Counted from the stretch's first letter, positions 53,450-63,158 are shown. The stretch: DNA of 64,000 bases from Salegentibacter flavus (GCF_900115145.1 NZ_FOVL01000003.1:62001-126000), one strand, 5' to 3'. Notes: generated by a model not told the origin, from the letters alone. Made by a program: numbers and translations.

Positions 53450-55903
53450 TTATACCGGGTCTACATTTACCACCACTCTTATACTTCTGAAAGCTCCAAT
53501 TGACTTAAAACTCAGCAGAATTTTATTTGCTACCTCTTTAGTTTTCTCAAGACTCTGTTGCTGTGGGATTTTCAGCAGAATATTTTTATAATATTCATTT
53601 CGTATACGTGCTACAGGAGGATATTCCGGGCCTAATACATATTCCCCAAAGACATTTGTAAGCGATTTCGCCAACCAATCGGCGGCAGTATTATTAGTAG
53701 AATAATCCCTGCTCTTTAAGGTAAACCGAATAATCCTATAATATGGCGGATATTTGTAATTATAGCGCTCTTCAAGTTGTTCTTTATACATTGCTGCGTA
53801 ATCTCCTGTGGAGACCTGTTGAATTATCTGATGGTTTGGATTATAACTCTGGATCAAAACTTTCCCCCGCTTTTTTGTTCTTCCTGCTCTTCCTGCGACC
53901 TGTAGCATCAATTGAAAACTACGCTCATGAGCTCTGAAATCGGGGAAGTTTAACAGGTTATCTGCATTCATGATACCCACCAGATTAACGTGTCGGAAAT
54001 CGAGACCTTTGGTAACCATTTGGGTGCCCACAAGTATATCTATCTCCTGTTGCTCAAAGGCGCCAATAATTTTATCAAAAGCATATTTGCCACGGGTCGT
54101 ATCTTGATCCATTCTTGCTATTTTATGGTCCGGAAATAAAGCCTTGAGTTCGGTTTCTATCTGTTCTGTTCCAAAACCTTTAGTTGAAATATCTGTACTA
54201 TGACAGGCCATGCATTTTTGTTGCATCGCGATATGATATCCGCAGTAGTGACAACGCAACTGGTTGTTATTAGCGTGGTAGGTTAGACTCACATCACAGT
54301 TGGGGCATTGCGGAGAATGACCGCAGGTATTGCATTCCAATATTGGCGAAAAACCACGCCGGTTTTGAAACAGGATCACTTGCTCATCTTCCTTTAATGT
54401 CCTTTTTATCTCTTCAAGCAGCCGATCTGAAAAATGACCGGTCATTCGTTTCTTTTTATGCTTGGTCTTAATATCAACAATTTCAATTTCCGGGACCAGC
54501 ACATCCCCAAACCTTCTGTTAAGTTCCACAAGACCGTATTTATGATGCTGCGCATTAGAATAAGACTCTAATGAGGGCGTAGCTGATCCTAATAGAATAT
54601 TCGCCTTAAAGTATGAACCTAAAACTACTGCCGCGTCCCTGGCATGGTATCTTGGCGCAGGGTCATACTGCTTGAACGAGCTTTCGTGTTCTTCATCTAC
54701 AACCACTAATCCCAGATTGGTGAAAGGAAGAAAAATAGATGACCGGGCACCAATAATCACCTGTCCGGAACCTGGATTATAGAGAATTTTACGATAAACC
54801 TCTACTCGTTCATTAACCGAATACTTACTGTGGTAAATCAGGACTTTATCTCCAAAATAATGCTGTAATCTGTGGATGAGCTGGGTGGTAAGAGCGATTT
54901 CCGGAAGCAGGTAAAGCGCCTGTTTGCCTGCGGCCAGCACCTCTTTTATAAGCTGAATATAAATCTCTGTCTTTCCTGAAGATGTGATGCCATGCAGCAG
55001 TCCCACCTTGTTTCCCGCAAAATGTTCTTTTATTTCTGAAAAAGCTTTTTGCTGAAATTTGCTAAAAACAATCTCTTTCGAGGTGGTTTCCCCTGAAAAA
55101 CTGACCCTATCTATCTCCTGGTAAAATTCTTCCAGGATACCTTTATCAATCAAGGCTTTTAAAGTCCCCGGCGAAGCTTTGCTTTCTTTAAGCAGGTTTT
55201 TTAATTTCAGCGGTTTATTGCTCTTTGCCGTTAAGCTGAAATAGGTTAATATAATATCCCGTTGGCTGGGTGCCCTGCTTAAAGAATCCAACAGTTCGTG
55301 CATTGAAGCCTCATCGCGGTAATTTTCACTCAGTTTTACAAAGCGGGTTTTCTTAGGTTTATACTGTTCGTAGATCTCCTGATTAAGCACCAACACCTCT
55401 TTTTCAATAAGCCTGTTTATTATGGGTAATACGGTCTTTTTATCCAGTAACTTCATTACTTCCTGAATCTTTAAGGAAGATTGTCCTTGCAGTGCTTCCA
55501 CCAGAAGAAATTCATCGTCGTTTAATTCTGTTTCGGATAAATGTTCTTTATTTTTTAATTGAATCACTCCCTCACTCTCAAGCAAAAAAGCGCCGGGAAG
55601 CGCAGCACGAAGCACATCTCCTTCAGCACACATATAATATGTAGAGATCCATTGCCAGAATTTTAATTGATTGTTGGTGATTAAGGCTTCTTTATCGAGA
55701 ATCTGATGGATAGGTTTCGCCTCATAGACCTCAGGTGGCCTTTGGTGAATATTTGCCGCTATACCAGTATAAATCTTGGATTTCCCGAAAGGAACTGCAA
55801 CCCGCATTCCGGGATAAAGGAATGTAGCTTCTTCCTCTGAAACCTCATAAGTAAAGCGCTTATCTAAAGGCAGAGGAAGGATTACGTCAACAAAGTAGGG
55901 CAT
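53450..55903 (-). CDS. priA: Primosomal protein N' (replication restart helicase)
   Basis: An 817-residue helicase that restarts stalled forks. The N-terminal DNA-binding domain starts VDVILPLPLDKRFTYEVSEE. Walker A is GITSSGKTEIYIQL, the DEAH-box form is VVDEEHESSFKQ, and the zinc-binding insert holds eight cysteines (ILECNTCGHSPQCPNCDVSL, LRCHYCGYH, QQKCMACHS). GTQMVTKGLDF and QVAGRAGR are helicase motifs. Length is slightly above the E. coli protein (732), as in other Bacteroidota. Confidence 0.95.
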   Translation of the reverse strand: MPYFVDVILPLPLDKRFTYEVSEEEATFLYPGMRVAVPFGKSKIYTGIAANIHQRPPEVYEAKPIHQILDKEALITNNQLKFWQWISTYYMCAEGDVLRAALPGAFLLESEGVIQLKNKEHLSETELNDDEFLLVEALQGQSSLKIQEVMKLLDKKTVLPIINRLIEKEVLVLNQEIYEQYKPKKTRFVKLSENYRDEASMHELLDSLSRAPSQRDIILTYFSLTAKSNKPLKLKNLLKESKASPGTLKALIDKGILEEFYQEIDRVSFSGETTSKEIVFSKFQQKAFSEIKEHFAGNKVGLLHGITSSGKTEIYIQLIKEVLAAGKQALYLLPEIALTTQLIHRLQHYFGDKVLIYHSKYSVNERVEVYRKILYNPGSGQVIIGARSSIFLPFTNLGLVVVDEEHESSFKQYDPAPRYHARDAAVVLGSYFKANILLGSATPSLESYSNAQHHKYGLVELNRRFGDVLVPEIEIVDIKTKHKKKRMTGHFSDRLLEEIKRTLKEDEQVILFQNRRGFSPILECNTCGHSPQCPNCDVSLTYHANNNQLRCHYCGYHIAMQQKCMACHSTDISTKGFGTEQIETELKALFPDHKIARMDQDTTRGKYAFDKIIGAFEQQEIDILVGTQMVTKGLDFRHVNLVGIMNADNLLNFPDFRAHERSFQLMLQVAGRAGRTKKRGKVLIQSYNPNHQIIQQVSTGDYAAMYKEQLEERYNYKYPPYYRIIRFTLKSRDYSTNNTAADWLAKSLTNVFGEYVLGPEYPPVARIRNEYYKNILLKIPQQQSLEKTKEVANKILLSFKSIGAFRSIRVVVNVDPV

Positions 55904-55943
55904 TTACACCTGGTTTTGATAGATTATAAGGAATTATAAAAGT

Positions 55944-55974
55944 AAAAAACCATCCTAAAATAGAATGGTTTTTT
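55944..55974 (-). terminator. Terminator downstream of the DUF2147 gene
   Basis: AAAAAACCAT (55944-55953) pairs with ATGGTTTTTT (55965-55974). It is symmetrical but lies 20 bases after the stop of the leftward DUF2147 gene and before priA, so it should end that transcript. Confidence 0.7.
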
Positions 55975-55994
55975 ATCATTTTGTTATCGGAAGG

Positions 55995-56429
55995 CTATTT
56001 TGCTCGTTCCCAGATTTTGGTCTTATAGAAAAAGGCTACATAACCTCTTACATTTAGCTTATTGGGATCATTTTCATCAAGCCAGATCTTACCTTTATAT
56101 TCTTTCCCCGATTTTGGGTCAATTAAAGTTCCACCTGTATATTCTTCACCTTCTTTTTCAAAACCACTTATCACCTCAAGACCTTCAATAGGTTTATCTT
56201 TAAGTTCTCCGCTGCATTTATTGCAGGTTTGATCGCGATCCTCTTCTTTCATTATCCGTATTACTTTTCCTGCAACCTCTCCGCCGTGTTCGTAAATCTC
56301 TATGATAGAGTTTACTTTCCCGGCATCATTGGTCACCTGCCATTTTCCGAAAATGCTTTGGGCTTGCATCCCAAAACAGGCAAATAAAGTGCAAAAGGAA
56401 AGCAGTAGCAGGTTCACATTAATTTTCAT
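55995..56429 (-). CDS. DUF2147 exported protein
   Basis: The protein has 144 residues with a signal peptide (LLLLSFCTLFACFGMQAQS). The body SIFGKWQVTNDAGKVNSIIE, CNKCSGELKDKPIEGLEVIS and YKGKIWLDENDPNKLNVRGY is DUF2147, a small periplasmic lipocalin-like fold of unknown function, with a CxxC pair. It is 24 bases downstream of another exported-protein gene. Confidence 0.88.
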   Translation of the reverse strand: MKINVNLLLLSFCTLFACFGMQAQSIFGKWQVTNDAGKVNSIIEIYEHGGEVAGKVIRIMKEEDRDQTCNKCSGELKDKPIEGLEVISGFEKEGEEYTGGTLIDPKSGKEYKGKIWLDENDPNKLNVRGYVAFFYKTKIWERAK

Positions 56430-56453
56430 AGCAATTTTCTTTTATCCGGAAAA

Positions 56454-57014
56454 TTATTTTCCCAGCATTCCTTTTTTAAGGTCTTTGTCGGCAGGTTTAT
56501 CTGATAACCAAATTCCGAAAAGGGCCCGTTTAAAATCCAGTCCCTTAATATTACCAGATTCATTCCCGTTTTTATAGACAGTTACTCCATCCTCAGGAAT
56601 ATAAACGATATCAAAAACATCTTCTTGATTAATCTGTTCATCGAAGAAGCTTTTGAATTTAGCTATTTCCGAAGAAATTGGAGCTGTATTACCATTTGTG
56701 GCATTTTCAAATCCCTCATTTACCGCATCAATCATTCTTTTACTGGTAATCATTTTTGAAACCATGTGCAGTTTGATAGCCATTGGCTTATCGGCTTTCA
56801 TAATTTCAGCAGCATTAGAAGATTTAGCATTAAGATAAAGCCCGCCTACATACATATCCATCCAAAATTTTTCCCGCACCCCGGCCCCATTCAGCATTAA
56901 TTCTTCTGAGCCATATTCAAGAGTATTTGGAAGGCTGATCCCACCAATTTCGGTTTGAGCCCCTGCAATAGAGATGCTGAAAACAGCGAACAATAAAAGG
57001 ATTACATTTTTCAT
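56454..57014 (-). CDS. Chalcone isomerase-like exported protein
   Basis: The protein has 186 residues with a signal peptide (VILLLFAVFSISIAGAQT). GAGVREKFWMDMYVGGLYLN and MAIKLHMVSKMITSKRMIDA are typical of the bacterial chalcone isomerase-like family (PF16036-type), which bind fatty acid-like ligands rather than chalcones. The end FKRALFGIWLSDKPADKDLK fits. The physiological role is unknown. Confidence 0.88.
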   Translation of the reverse strand: MKNVILLLFAVFSISIAGAQTEIGGISLPNTLEYGSEELMLNGAGVREKFWMDMYVGGLYLNAKSSNAAEIMKADKPMAIKLHMVSKMITSKRMIDAVNEGFENATNGNTAPISSEIAKFKSFFDEQINQEDVFDIVYIPEDGVTVYKNGNESGNIKGLDFKRALFGIWLSDKPADKDLKKGMLGK

Positions 57015-57037
57015 TTTGTGTGGTTTATTAGTTAAAA

Positions 57038-57961
57038 TTATTTGAAATTCTTTTTCAGTTTTATTAAAGAGGCGTTAAGTTCAAAACCCAGTAACAATAT
57101 ATTTGAATTTATCCAAATATATACCATTAGAATTAAGAGGGCTCCAATGGAACCGTATAATTCGTTATAAGAGGAGAAATTTTCAATATACAATTCAAAA
57201 AGATAAGTGGTTAACAAAATAAGAATTGTGGTGAAAAATGCTCCTATGGAAAAGAACGTCGCCTTCCTTGCTTCTTTGGTTCCGAAAAAATACAAAGTGG
57301 CTACCCCAATATAAATCAATAATACAAAAGCACTGTATTTTATCAATTTAGCTCCTACCCCATCTTTAGGCACCAAGCCCATCTCATTAAGATCATCTAA
57401 AGCATAAGTTAAATAAACACCGAGTATAACTGTAATGAGCAACAACAGTGCCATGATAAGAGAAACTCCTACAGCTATAATATACTGCCTGATGATAGAT
57501 CGGTTTGCATTGGTATGGTAAGAAAATTCAAAACCGGTAAATATCGCATTCACCCCATTTGTCATTAAAAATATAGATAAAATAAATGCTACTGACAGAA
57601 GACCCCCACGAGGCGTATTGGCGATATCCAAAAAAATATCATTGAAAAACACTGATGTTTGCGGCGGCAAAAGCGAATCCATAAAAATTAGAAACTGAAG
57701 CTGAAAATCATCGATAAACTGTACATAAGGTATCAAATTAAGCATAAAAAGTAAAAAAGGAAACAAGGCCATAAAAAAGCTAAAGGCAATGGCACTGGCA
57801 CGGGTAGAAAATGTACCCTTTATTATTCCTCCTGAATAAATCTCCCAAAGATCATAAAGCGATAAACCTTCCAAACCCGGCAAAATGATGCTCTTGGTCT
57901 TATTTTCCCACCAATTTGAAAATTGCTCCAGTTTAGATTCAAATGCTTTATAAAGAGCCAT
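57038..57961 (-). CDS. YihY/BrkB family membrane protein
   Basis: The protein has 307 residues with six predicted membrane segments. The pattern RASAIAFSFFMALFPFLLFML near the start and GGLLSVAFILSIFLMTNGVN are characteristic of YihY/BrkB proteins. The name of the family comes from early mistaken links to RNase BN; the function is not established. It starts directly after nadC (1-base gap). Confidence 0.85.
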   Translation of the reverse strand: MALYKAFESKLEQFSNWWENKTKSIILPGLEGLSLYDLWEIYSGGIIKGTFSTRASAIAFSFFMALFPFLLFMLNLIPYVQFIDDFQLQFLIFMDSLLPPQTSVFFNDIFLDIANTPRGGLLSVAFILSIFLMTNGVNAIFTGFEFSYHTNANRSIIRQYIIAVGVSLIMALLLLITVILGVYLTYALDDLNEMGLVPKDGVGAKLIKYSAFVLLIYIGVATLYFFGTKEARKATFFSIGAFFTTILILLTTYLFELYIENFSSYNELYGSIGALLILMVYIWINSNILLLGFELNASLIKLKKNFK

Positions 57962-57962
57962 A

Positions 57963-58820
57963 TTATATAGCTTTTAAACTAAGATCTTTGTTGTGAACCG
58001 AATGTGTTAATGCGCCGCTCGAGATATAATCTACCCCGCATTCTGCGTATTGCCTAGCAGTTTCCAGGGTAATACCACCGCTGGATTCGGTTTGACATTT
58101 TCCGTTGATCAATTCTACAGCCGTCCTGGTGTCTTCGTAATTGAAATTATCTATTAAGATACGGTAAACTCCCTCCGACTCCAATATCTCCTTGATTTCA
58201 TTAAGGTCTCTTGCTTCTACTATAATCTTAAGATCCAGATCATTTATTCTTAGGTATTCTTTCGTTTTCTGAATCGCTTTGGTAACTCCGCCGGCAAAAT
58301 CTATATGGTTATCCTTCAGCATTATCATATCGTAAAGTCCAAATCTATGGTTCTCTCCTCCCCCTATCTTTACAGCCCATTTTTCCAGGGCTCTTATCCC
58401 GGGAGTGGTTTTTCGGGTATCAAGGATTTTTGTTTTTGTGCCTTCCAATTTATCAGCAAACTGCTTAGTTTTTGTTGCAATAGCACTCATGCGTTGCATG
58501 GCATTAAGCACAAGCCTTTCAGCTTTTAAAATTGATTGAGAATTCCCTTCCACATAAAATGCAACATCCCTAGGGTTCATCTGGCTACCATCCTTTATAA
58601 GAACTTCAGTTTTTAAATAGGGGTCTACCTTTTCGAAAACCATAAGGGCAAAATCTACTCCGGCTAAAATACCGGTGTCCTTTACCAAAAGTTTTGCTTT
58701 CCCGGTTGCATTAGCAGGAATACAGGCCAGCGAACTGTGATCTCCATCACCAATGTCTTCCCTTACAGCATTGGTGATAATTAAATCTATTTCTTTTTCA
58801 AATTGGTCTTTTGAGATCAT
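57963..58820 (-). CDS. nadC: Nicotinate-nucleotide pyrophosphorylase (quinolinate phosphoribosyltransferase)
   Basis: The protein has 285 residues from the ATG at 58820 (MISKDQFEKEIDLIITNAVR). A TTG two codons upstream is less likely. Family motifs: EDIGDGDHSSLACIP, ERLVLNAMQRMSAIATKTKQ, ILDTRKTTPGIRALEKWAVK, GGENHRFGLYDMIMLKDNHI, and SSGGITLETARQYAECGVDY. The enzyme converts quinolinate and PRPP to nicotinate mononucleotide in NAD synthesis. Confidence 0.95.
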   Translation of the reverse strand: MISKDQFEKEIDLIITNAVREDIGDGDHSSLACIPANATGKAKLLVKDTGILAGVDFALMVFEKVDPYLKTEVLIKDGSQMNPRDVAFYVEGNSQSILKAERLVLNAMQRMSAIATKTKQFADKLEGTKTKILDTRKTTPGIRALEKWAVKIGGGENHRFGLYDMIMLKDNHIDFAGGVTKAIQKTKEYLRINDLDLKIIVEARDLNEIKEILESEGVYRILIDNFNYEDTRTAVELINGKCQTESSGGITLETARQYAECGVDYISSGALTHSVHNKDLSLKAI

Positions 58821-58871
58821 TTGCAATACTTATTTTTGTAAAAGTAGGAAAGTCTGCGTTAAATAAAGGAT

Positions 58872-59345
58872 ATGACCATAAAATTAGTATGTATAGGCAA
58901 GACCGATAGTACAGAGTTAAAACAACTCATAGAAATGTATAAAAAGCGGCTTCAGTTCTATATAAAATTTGAAATTGAGGTAATTCCCGATCTCAAAAAA
59001 GCTAAGAATCTCGATGAAAACCAGCAAAAGACTAAAGAGAGAGAGCTTATTTTGTCTAAGGTACAAGCTTCAGATTTTGTGGTGTTACTTGACGAAAAAG
59101 GGAAAGAATTCACCTCAGTAGGATTTTCAGAATATATTCAGAAAAGATTGAATAGCGGGATGAAACAATTGATCTTTGTGATTGGTGGTCCCTATGGTTT
59201 TTCTGAAGACCTTTACAAAAGAGCCGATTCAAAACTGGCACTTTCTAAACTTACCTTTTCTCATCAAATGGTACGATTATTCTTTACAGAGCAACTATAT
59301 CGTGCCTTCACCATCTTAAAAAACGAACCTTATCACCATCAATAA
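58872..59345 (+). CDS. rlmH: 23S rRNA (pseudouridine1915-N3)-methyltransferase
   Basis: The protein has 157 residues. MTIKLVCIGKTDSTELKQLI, LLDEKGKEFTSVGFSEYIQK, FVIGGPYGFSEDLYKRADSK and LTFSHQMVRLFFTEQLYRAF are the SPOUT-fold RlmH motifs with the trefoil-knot SAM site. It methylates pseudouridine 1915 of 23S rRNA. It is 6 bases upstream of the nucleotide pyrophosphatase gene. Confidence 0.95.
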   Translation: MTIKLVCIGKTDSTELKQLIEMYKKRLQFYIKFEIEVIPDLKKAKNLDENQQKTKERELILSKVQASDFVVLLDEKGKEFTSVGFSEYIQKRLNSGMKQLIFVIGGPYGFSEDLYKRADSKLALSKLTFSHQMVRLFFTEQLYRAFTILKNEPYHHQ

Positions 59346-59351
59346 ATCACT

Positions 59352-59924
59352 ATGGATCTAGTATTTGCCACTCATAACAAGAATAAGATGAAGGAGATAA
59401 AAGCGCTCCTTCCACACTATATCAATTTGCTTTCCCTGGACGACATTGGTTGTAATGAGGAAATCCCTGAAACCAGTGCCACCATAGAAGGAAATGCTGT
59501 TATAAAGGCTGAATATGTAAAGCATCGGTATGGCTATGATGTTTTTGCCGATGATACGGGTTTGGAAGTGGAAGCGCTGGATGGCGCACCGGGAGTATTA
59601 TCTGCACGTTATGCCGGAGAAACCAAAAGTGACCAGGCCAATATGGAAAAACTTCTTCAGGAATTGAAAGATAAGGATAACCGCAACGCCAGATTTAAAA
59701 CCGTAATAGCCCTAAATTTAAACGACCGGCAAAATCTCTTTGTCGGCACTTGTACAGGCACTATAATAGACCAGGCTCGTGGAGATCAGGGTTTTGGATA
59801 CGACCCCATTTTTCAACCAGAAGGATATGATAAAACATTTGCTGAAATGAGCCTGTCTGAAAAATCAGAATTGAGTCATCGAGGCAAGGCATTTAGAGCG
59901 CTAATCTCCTATCTTTCAAAATAA
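59352..59924 (+). CDS. rdgB: XTP/dITP diphosphatase
   Basis: The protein has 190 residues. LVFATHNKNKMKEIKALLPH, FADDTGLEVEALDGAPGVLS and GDQGFGYDPIFQPEGYDKTF are the RdgB/Ham1 signatures. It removes non-canonical purine nucleotides (ITP, XTP) from the pool. It is probably co-transcribed with rlmH. Confidence 0.95.
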   Translation: MDLVFATHNKNKMKEIKALLPHYINLLSLDDIGCNEEIPETSATIEGNAVIKAEYVKHRYGYDVFADDTGLEVEALDGAPGVLSARYAGETKSDQANMEKLLQELKDKDNRNARFKTVIALNLNDRQNLFVGTCTGTIIDQARGDQGFGYDPIFQPEGYDKTFAEMSLSEKSELSHRGKAFRALISYLSK

Positions 59925-59959
59925 AAGCCTTCAGAAAGGATTTATTGCGCACGAAGCCG

Positions 59960-59967
59960 TACCTTTG
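59960..59967 (+). promoter_or_regulatory. -7 promoter element before the DEAD-box helicase gene
   Basis: TACCTTTG followed by C is a perfect Bacteroidota -7 box, 20 bases before the helicase ATG. No good TTG is seen at the expected -33 distance. Confidence 0.45.
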
Positions 59968-59987
59968 CCGCTTATTTTAATTTTTAT

Positions 59988-61763
59988 ATGAACAAATTTG
60001 AACAATTAGGTTTAAACCCTTCAATTCTTAAAGCAGTCGAAGAAATGGGTTTTGAAAGCCCAAGTGAAATTCAGGAAAAAGCTATTCCTGTCTTGTTAAA
60101 TGAAGACACCGATATGGTGGCCCTGGCCCAAACCGGAACAGGTAAAACAGCTGCTTTTGGATTTCCGCTTATCCAGAAAATCAATTCTAGCGCAAAACAT
60201 ACGCAGGCATTAATTCTCTCACCTACCCGTGAGCTTTGCCTACAGATCACCAACGAATTAAAGAACTATTCTAAATTCGAAAAAAATCTTAATGCGGTTG
60301 CCATTTATGGTGGTGCAAGCATTACAGACCAGGCGCGCCAGATTGAGCGCGGAGCGCAAATTATTGTAGCTACTCCAGGTCGTATGCAGGATATGATGAA
60401 CCGTAGAATGGTAGATATCACTAAAATAGATTACTGTGTTTTAGATGAGGCCGATGAAATGTTGAATATGGGCTTCTATGAAGACATCACCACCATTCTT
60501 GCAGATACTCCAAAAAGTAAAAACACCTGGCTTTTTTCTGCTACAATGCCTAAGCAAGTAGCTACCATCGCCAAGAAATTCATGAAGACTCCCATAGAAA
60601 TTACTGTGGGAACCAAAAATCAGGGAACCAGTAACGTTTCGCACGAATACTACCTGGTTAACTCAAGACAACGTTATGAGGCTCTAAAAAGGCTGGCAGA
60701 TGCAAATCCAGATATTTTCTCGGTAATCTTTTGCCGAACAAAAAGAGACACTCAAAAAGTTGCTGAAAAACTAATAGAAGACGGTTACAGCGCTGCAGCG
60801 CTTCACGGAGATTTAAGTCAGAACCAGCGTGACCTGGTGATGAAGAGTTTCAGAACCAAACAAATCCAGATGCTTGTGGCAACTGATGTTGCCGCTCGTG
60901 GAATTGACGTAGAAGATATCACCCACGTGATCAACTACCAGTTACCAGACGAAATTGAAACTTATACCCACCGAAGCGGTAGAACCGGTAGAGCGGGAAA
61001 AAGTGGAGTTTCTATCGTTATCGTTTCAAAAAGTGAAGTGCGTAAAATCAAAAGTATTGAACGCATAATTCAGCAGAAATTCGAGCAAAAAGATATTCCT
61101 GATGGAATGGAGATTTGCAGAGTTCAGTTATTTCACCTGGCGAACGATATTAAAGAAACAAAAATCAATCACGAGATAGATCCTTACTTGCCGAGTATTA
61201 ACGAGGTTTTGGAAGGTTTTAGCCGTGAGGAATTGATCAAGAAATTCTTCTCAGTAGAATTCACCCGTTTCTTTAATTATTACAAGAATTCATCAGATCT
61301 AAGCTCTACAGGAGGTGCTTCAGAGAGATCCTCGGGTGGAGAAGAGTCTACCAGATTTTTTATCAATATTGGTGCAAAAGATGATTTCGACTGGATGAGT
61401 CTTAAGGATTTCCTTAAAGCAACTCTTGACCTAGGGCGCGATGACGTTTATAAAGTTGATGTTAAATCTACCTTCTCTTTCTTTAATACAGATGCAGTGC
61501 ACGCCGATAAGGTGATTGAAACTTTTAAAAGCTTCAAACATAATGGCCGTCATATCGATGTAGAAATTACAACTGATTCGGGTCGTGGAGGAAGAAGCAG
61601 AGGCGGTGGCGGTAAAGAACGCTCTGGAAAACCATTTAAAGGTGGAAAATCAGGAGGAAGACGTTCTGAAGGATTTGACAAAAAAGGGCGCGGGGATAAA
61701 AAATCCGGCGATCGTGGCAGAAATATAGAAAGTTCTCTAAAAAGGAGACGTTCTAAAAAATAA
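59988..61763 (+). CDS. DEAD-box RNA helicase
   Basis: The protein has 591 residues. Helicase core motifs: Q-motif (FESPSEIQEKAIP), AQTGTGKTAAFGFPL, PTRELCLQI, VLDEADEML, SATMP, ATDVAARGIDVEDI and HRSGRTGRAGKSG. A C-terminal DbpA-like RNA-binding domain (FFINIGAKDDFDWMSLKDFL) and a basic Gly/Arg/Ser-rich tail (GRGGRSRGGGGKERSGKPFK) follow. It resembles DeaD/CsdA-type helicases for ribosome assembly and cold adaptation. Single-gene unit. Confidence 0.93.
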   Translation: MNKFEQLGLNPSILKAVEEMGFESPSEIQEKAIPVLLNEDTDMVALAQTGTGKTAAFGFPLIQKINSSAKHTQALILSPTRELCLQITNELKNYSKFEKNLNAVAIYGGASITDQARQIERGAQIIVATPGRMQDMMNRRMVDITKIDYCVLDEADEMLNMGFYEDITTILADTPKSKNTWLFSATMPKQVATIAKKFMKTPIEITVGTKNQGTSNVSHEYYLVNSRQRYEALKRLADANPDIFSVIFCRTKRDTQKVAEKLIEDGYSAAALHGDLSQNQRDLVMKSFRTKQIQMLVATDVAARGIDVEDITHVINYQLPDEIETYTHRSGRTGRAGKSGVSIVIVSKSEVRKIKSIERIIQQKFEQKDIPDGMEICRVQLFHLANDIKETKINHEIDPYLPSINEVLEGFSREELIKKFFSVEFTRFFNYYKNSSDLSSTGGASERSSGGEESTRFFINIGAKDDFDWMSLKDFLKATLDLGRDDVYKVDVKSTFSFFNTDAVHADKVIETFKSFKHNGRHIDVEITTDSGRGGRSRGGGGKERSGKPFKGGKSGGRRSEGFDKKGRGDKKSGDRGRNIESSLKRRRSKK

Positions 61764-61768
61764 TTAGA

Positions 61769-61831
61769 TTTTAGGCGCTTAAAATATAAAAACTGGCATT
61801 GTTTTTTATTGGTATTTTATATTTTAGGCGC
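61769..61831. repeat. AT-rich hairpin with flanking direct repeats
   Basis: TAAAATATAAAA (61780-61791) and its complement (61815-61826) can pair, and TTTTAGGCGC occurs both before (61769-61778) and inside/after (61822-61831). It lies between the helicase stop and the next start codon and may be a weak terminator or promoter-region element. Confidence 0.4.
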
Positions 61832-61839
61832 CAATTATT

Positions 61840-62595
61840 ATGAAGTATAGTTTTTTCCTCTTTTTACTCCTCTTTACTGGTTTTTATGCTGCGGCACAGA
61901 ACGTGGTTTCGGGTACAGTTATGAATGCTGCCGATGATAAACCAATAGAACGGGTTCATATTGTAAATCTTAATCAGGTTAAAGGTGCTGTGAGCGACGA
62001 AGACGGTAAGTTTGAGCTGCCCGCCAGGGTAAACGATACCTTATATTTTACCTACCTCGGATTTAAATCCATAAAAGTTCGCGTTACCAACGACTGGATG
62101 AAATACGGAAATGTTAAGGTGAAAATGACTGAACTGGGCATTGCACTGGAAGAGGTTGTAGTAAGTTCGGTTACATTAACCGGCTACCTTGAAATAGACG
62201 CCAAGAACATCCCTATTTACGAGAACCAGCGCTATAGCATCTCGGGCTTAAATACCGCTTACGAAGCCGGCACTAATTCTCCCAGCGCAGTATCAAAAGT
62301 TTTAGGCTCCCTGTTTAACCCTGCAGACCTTGTCAATAATATCTTCGGAAAAAGACCACAACAAATGCGTAAGCTTAGGCAAATGAAAGAAGATGACGAG
62401 ATAAGGAATTTACTGCGGAATAAATTTGACCGTGAAACCCTTATGGCTTTACTACAAATCAATAAGGTTGAAATCGATGAGATCTTAGGCCGCTGTAATT
62501 ATTCAAAAGATTTTATGCGTACAGCCAACGATCTACAGATTTTAGATGCAATAAGCGGATGTTACGAAGAATTTAAAGTGCTTCAACGCAATTAA
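61840..62595 (+). CDS. Exported protein with carboxypeptidase-regulatory-like domain
   Basis: The protein has 251 residues. A signal peptide (FFLFLLLFTGFYAAAQ) is followed by a CarboxypepD_reg-like domain (VVSGTVMNAADDKPIERVHI and FELPARVNDTLYFTYLGFKS), the beta-sandwich often found at the start of TonB-dependent receptors; here it stands alone. The second half is helical and charged (QQMRKLRQMKEDDEIRNLLR). Function unknown. Its stop codon overlaps that of the next, opposite gene by 3 bases. Confidence 0.85.
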   Translation: MKYSFFLFLLLFTGFYAAAQNVVSGTVMNAADDKPIERVHIVNLNQVKGAVSDEDGKFELPARVNDTLYFTYLGFKSIKVRVTNDWMKYGNVKVKMTELGIALEEVVVSSVTLTGYLEIDAKNIPIYENQRYSISGLNTAYEAGTNSPSAVSKVLGSLFNPADLVNNIFGKRPQQMRKLRQMKEDDEIRNLLRNKFDRETLMALLQINKVEIDEILGRCNYSKDFMRTANDLQILDAISGCYEEFKVLQRN

Positions 62596-63125
62596 TCCCT
62601 ACTCTCTAAAATAGTTTTTAGATTAATCAATCCTTTTTCCAGGTCATTCCCCAGCAATTTATCTACGCTGTAAAAAATTGAAATGATACTAAGGGGAAAA
62701 GGTAAAAGCCCGCGAACACCCCATACTATTTTCGATTTTTTATGTTCCAATTCTTTAAGGCCAATATAGGTTAAGGAATTTAGCTTTATGGGTCTTACAA
62801 AAAGCAGACGCGTCTCCATGATAGCCATAGGTTTTAGTTTGACAATCTTCTGAGTTCCTTCCCCAATCTTTTTATTTCCTTTCCAATAAAATCCAGCTCC
62901 TTCTTTACCATCTTCCCCTTTAAATTTCAGGACTGCATCCGGATCTCTTTTAAACCAAGGCACCCAATGAGGTTGTTTTTTTAATTGACTAACATAATTA
63001 AAAATCTCTTCTTTAGAAGAATTGATGACCATAGTACGACTTAGGTCATACGACTTTTTTGCATAAGCATGCAAAAAAGCGAAAAAGGTGATAATCGCTA
63101 TAATTAGGTAAAAAAAGAGGGTCAT
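62592..63125 (-). CDS. SRPBCC-family protein
   Basis: The protein has 177 residues. An N-terminal hydrophobic segment (LFFYLIIAIITFFAFLHAYA) anchors it or acts as signal. YDLSRTMVINSSKEEIFNYV, HWVPWFKRDPDAVLKFKGED and GFYWKGNKKIGEGTQKIVKL belong to the polyketide cyclase/SRPBCC ligand-binding fold. Ligand unknown. Convergent with the preceding gene. Confidence 0.8.
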   Translation of the reverse strand: MTLFFYLIIAIITFFAFLHAYAKKSYDLSRTMVINSSKEEIFNYVSQLKKQPHWVPWFKRDPDAVLKFKGEDGKEGAGFYWKGNKKIGEGTQKIVKLKPMAIMETRLLFVRPIKLNSLTYIGLKELEHKKSKIVWGVRGLLPFPLSIISIFYSVDKLLGNDLEKGLINLKTILESRD

Positions 63126-63158
63126 ACGTAGGGGCTTGAAGTGCTAAAAATAGCAAAT

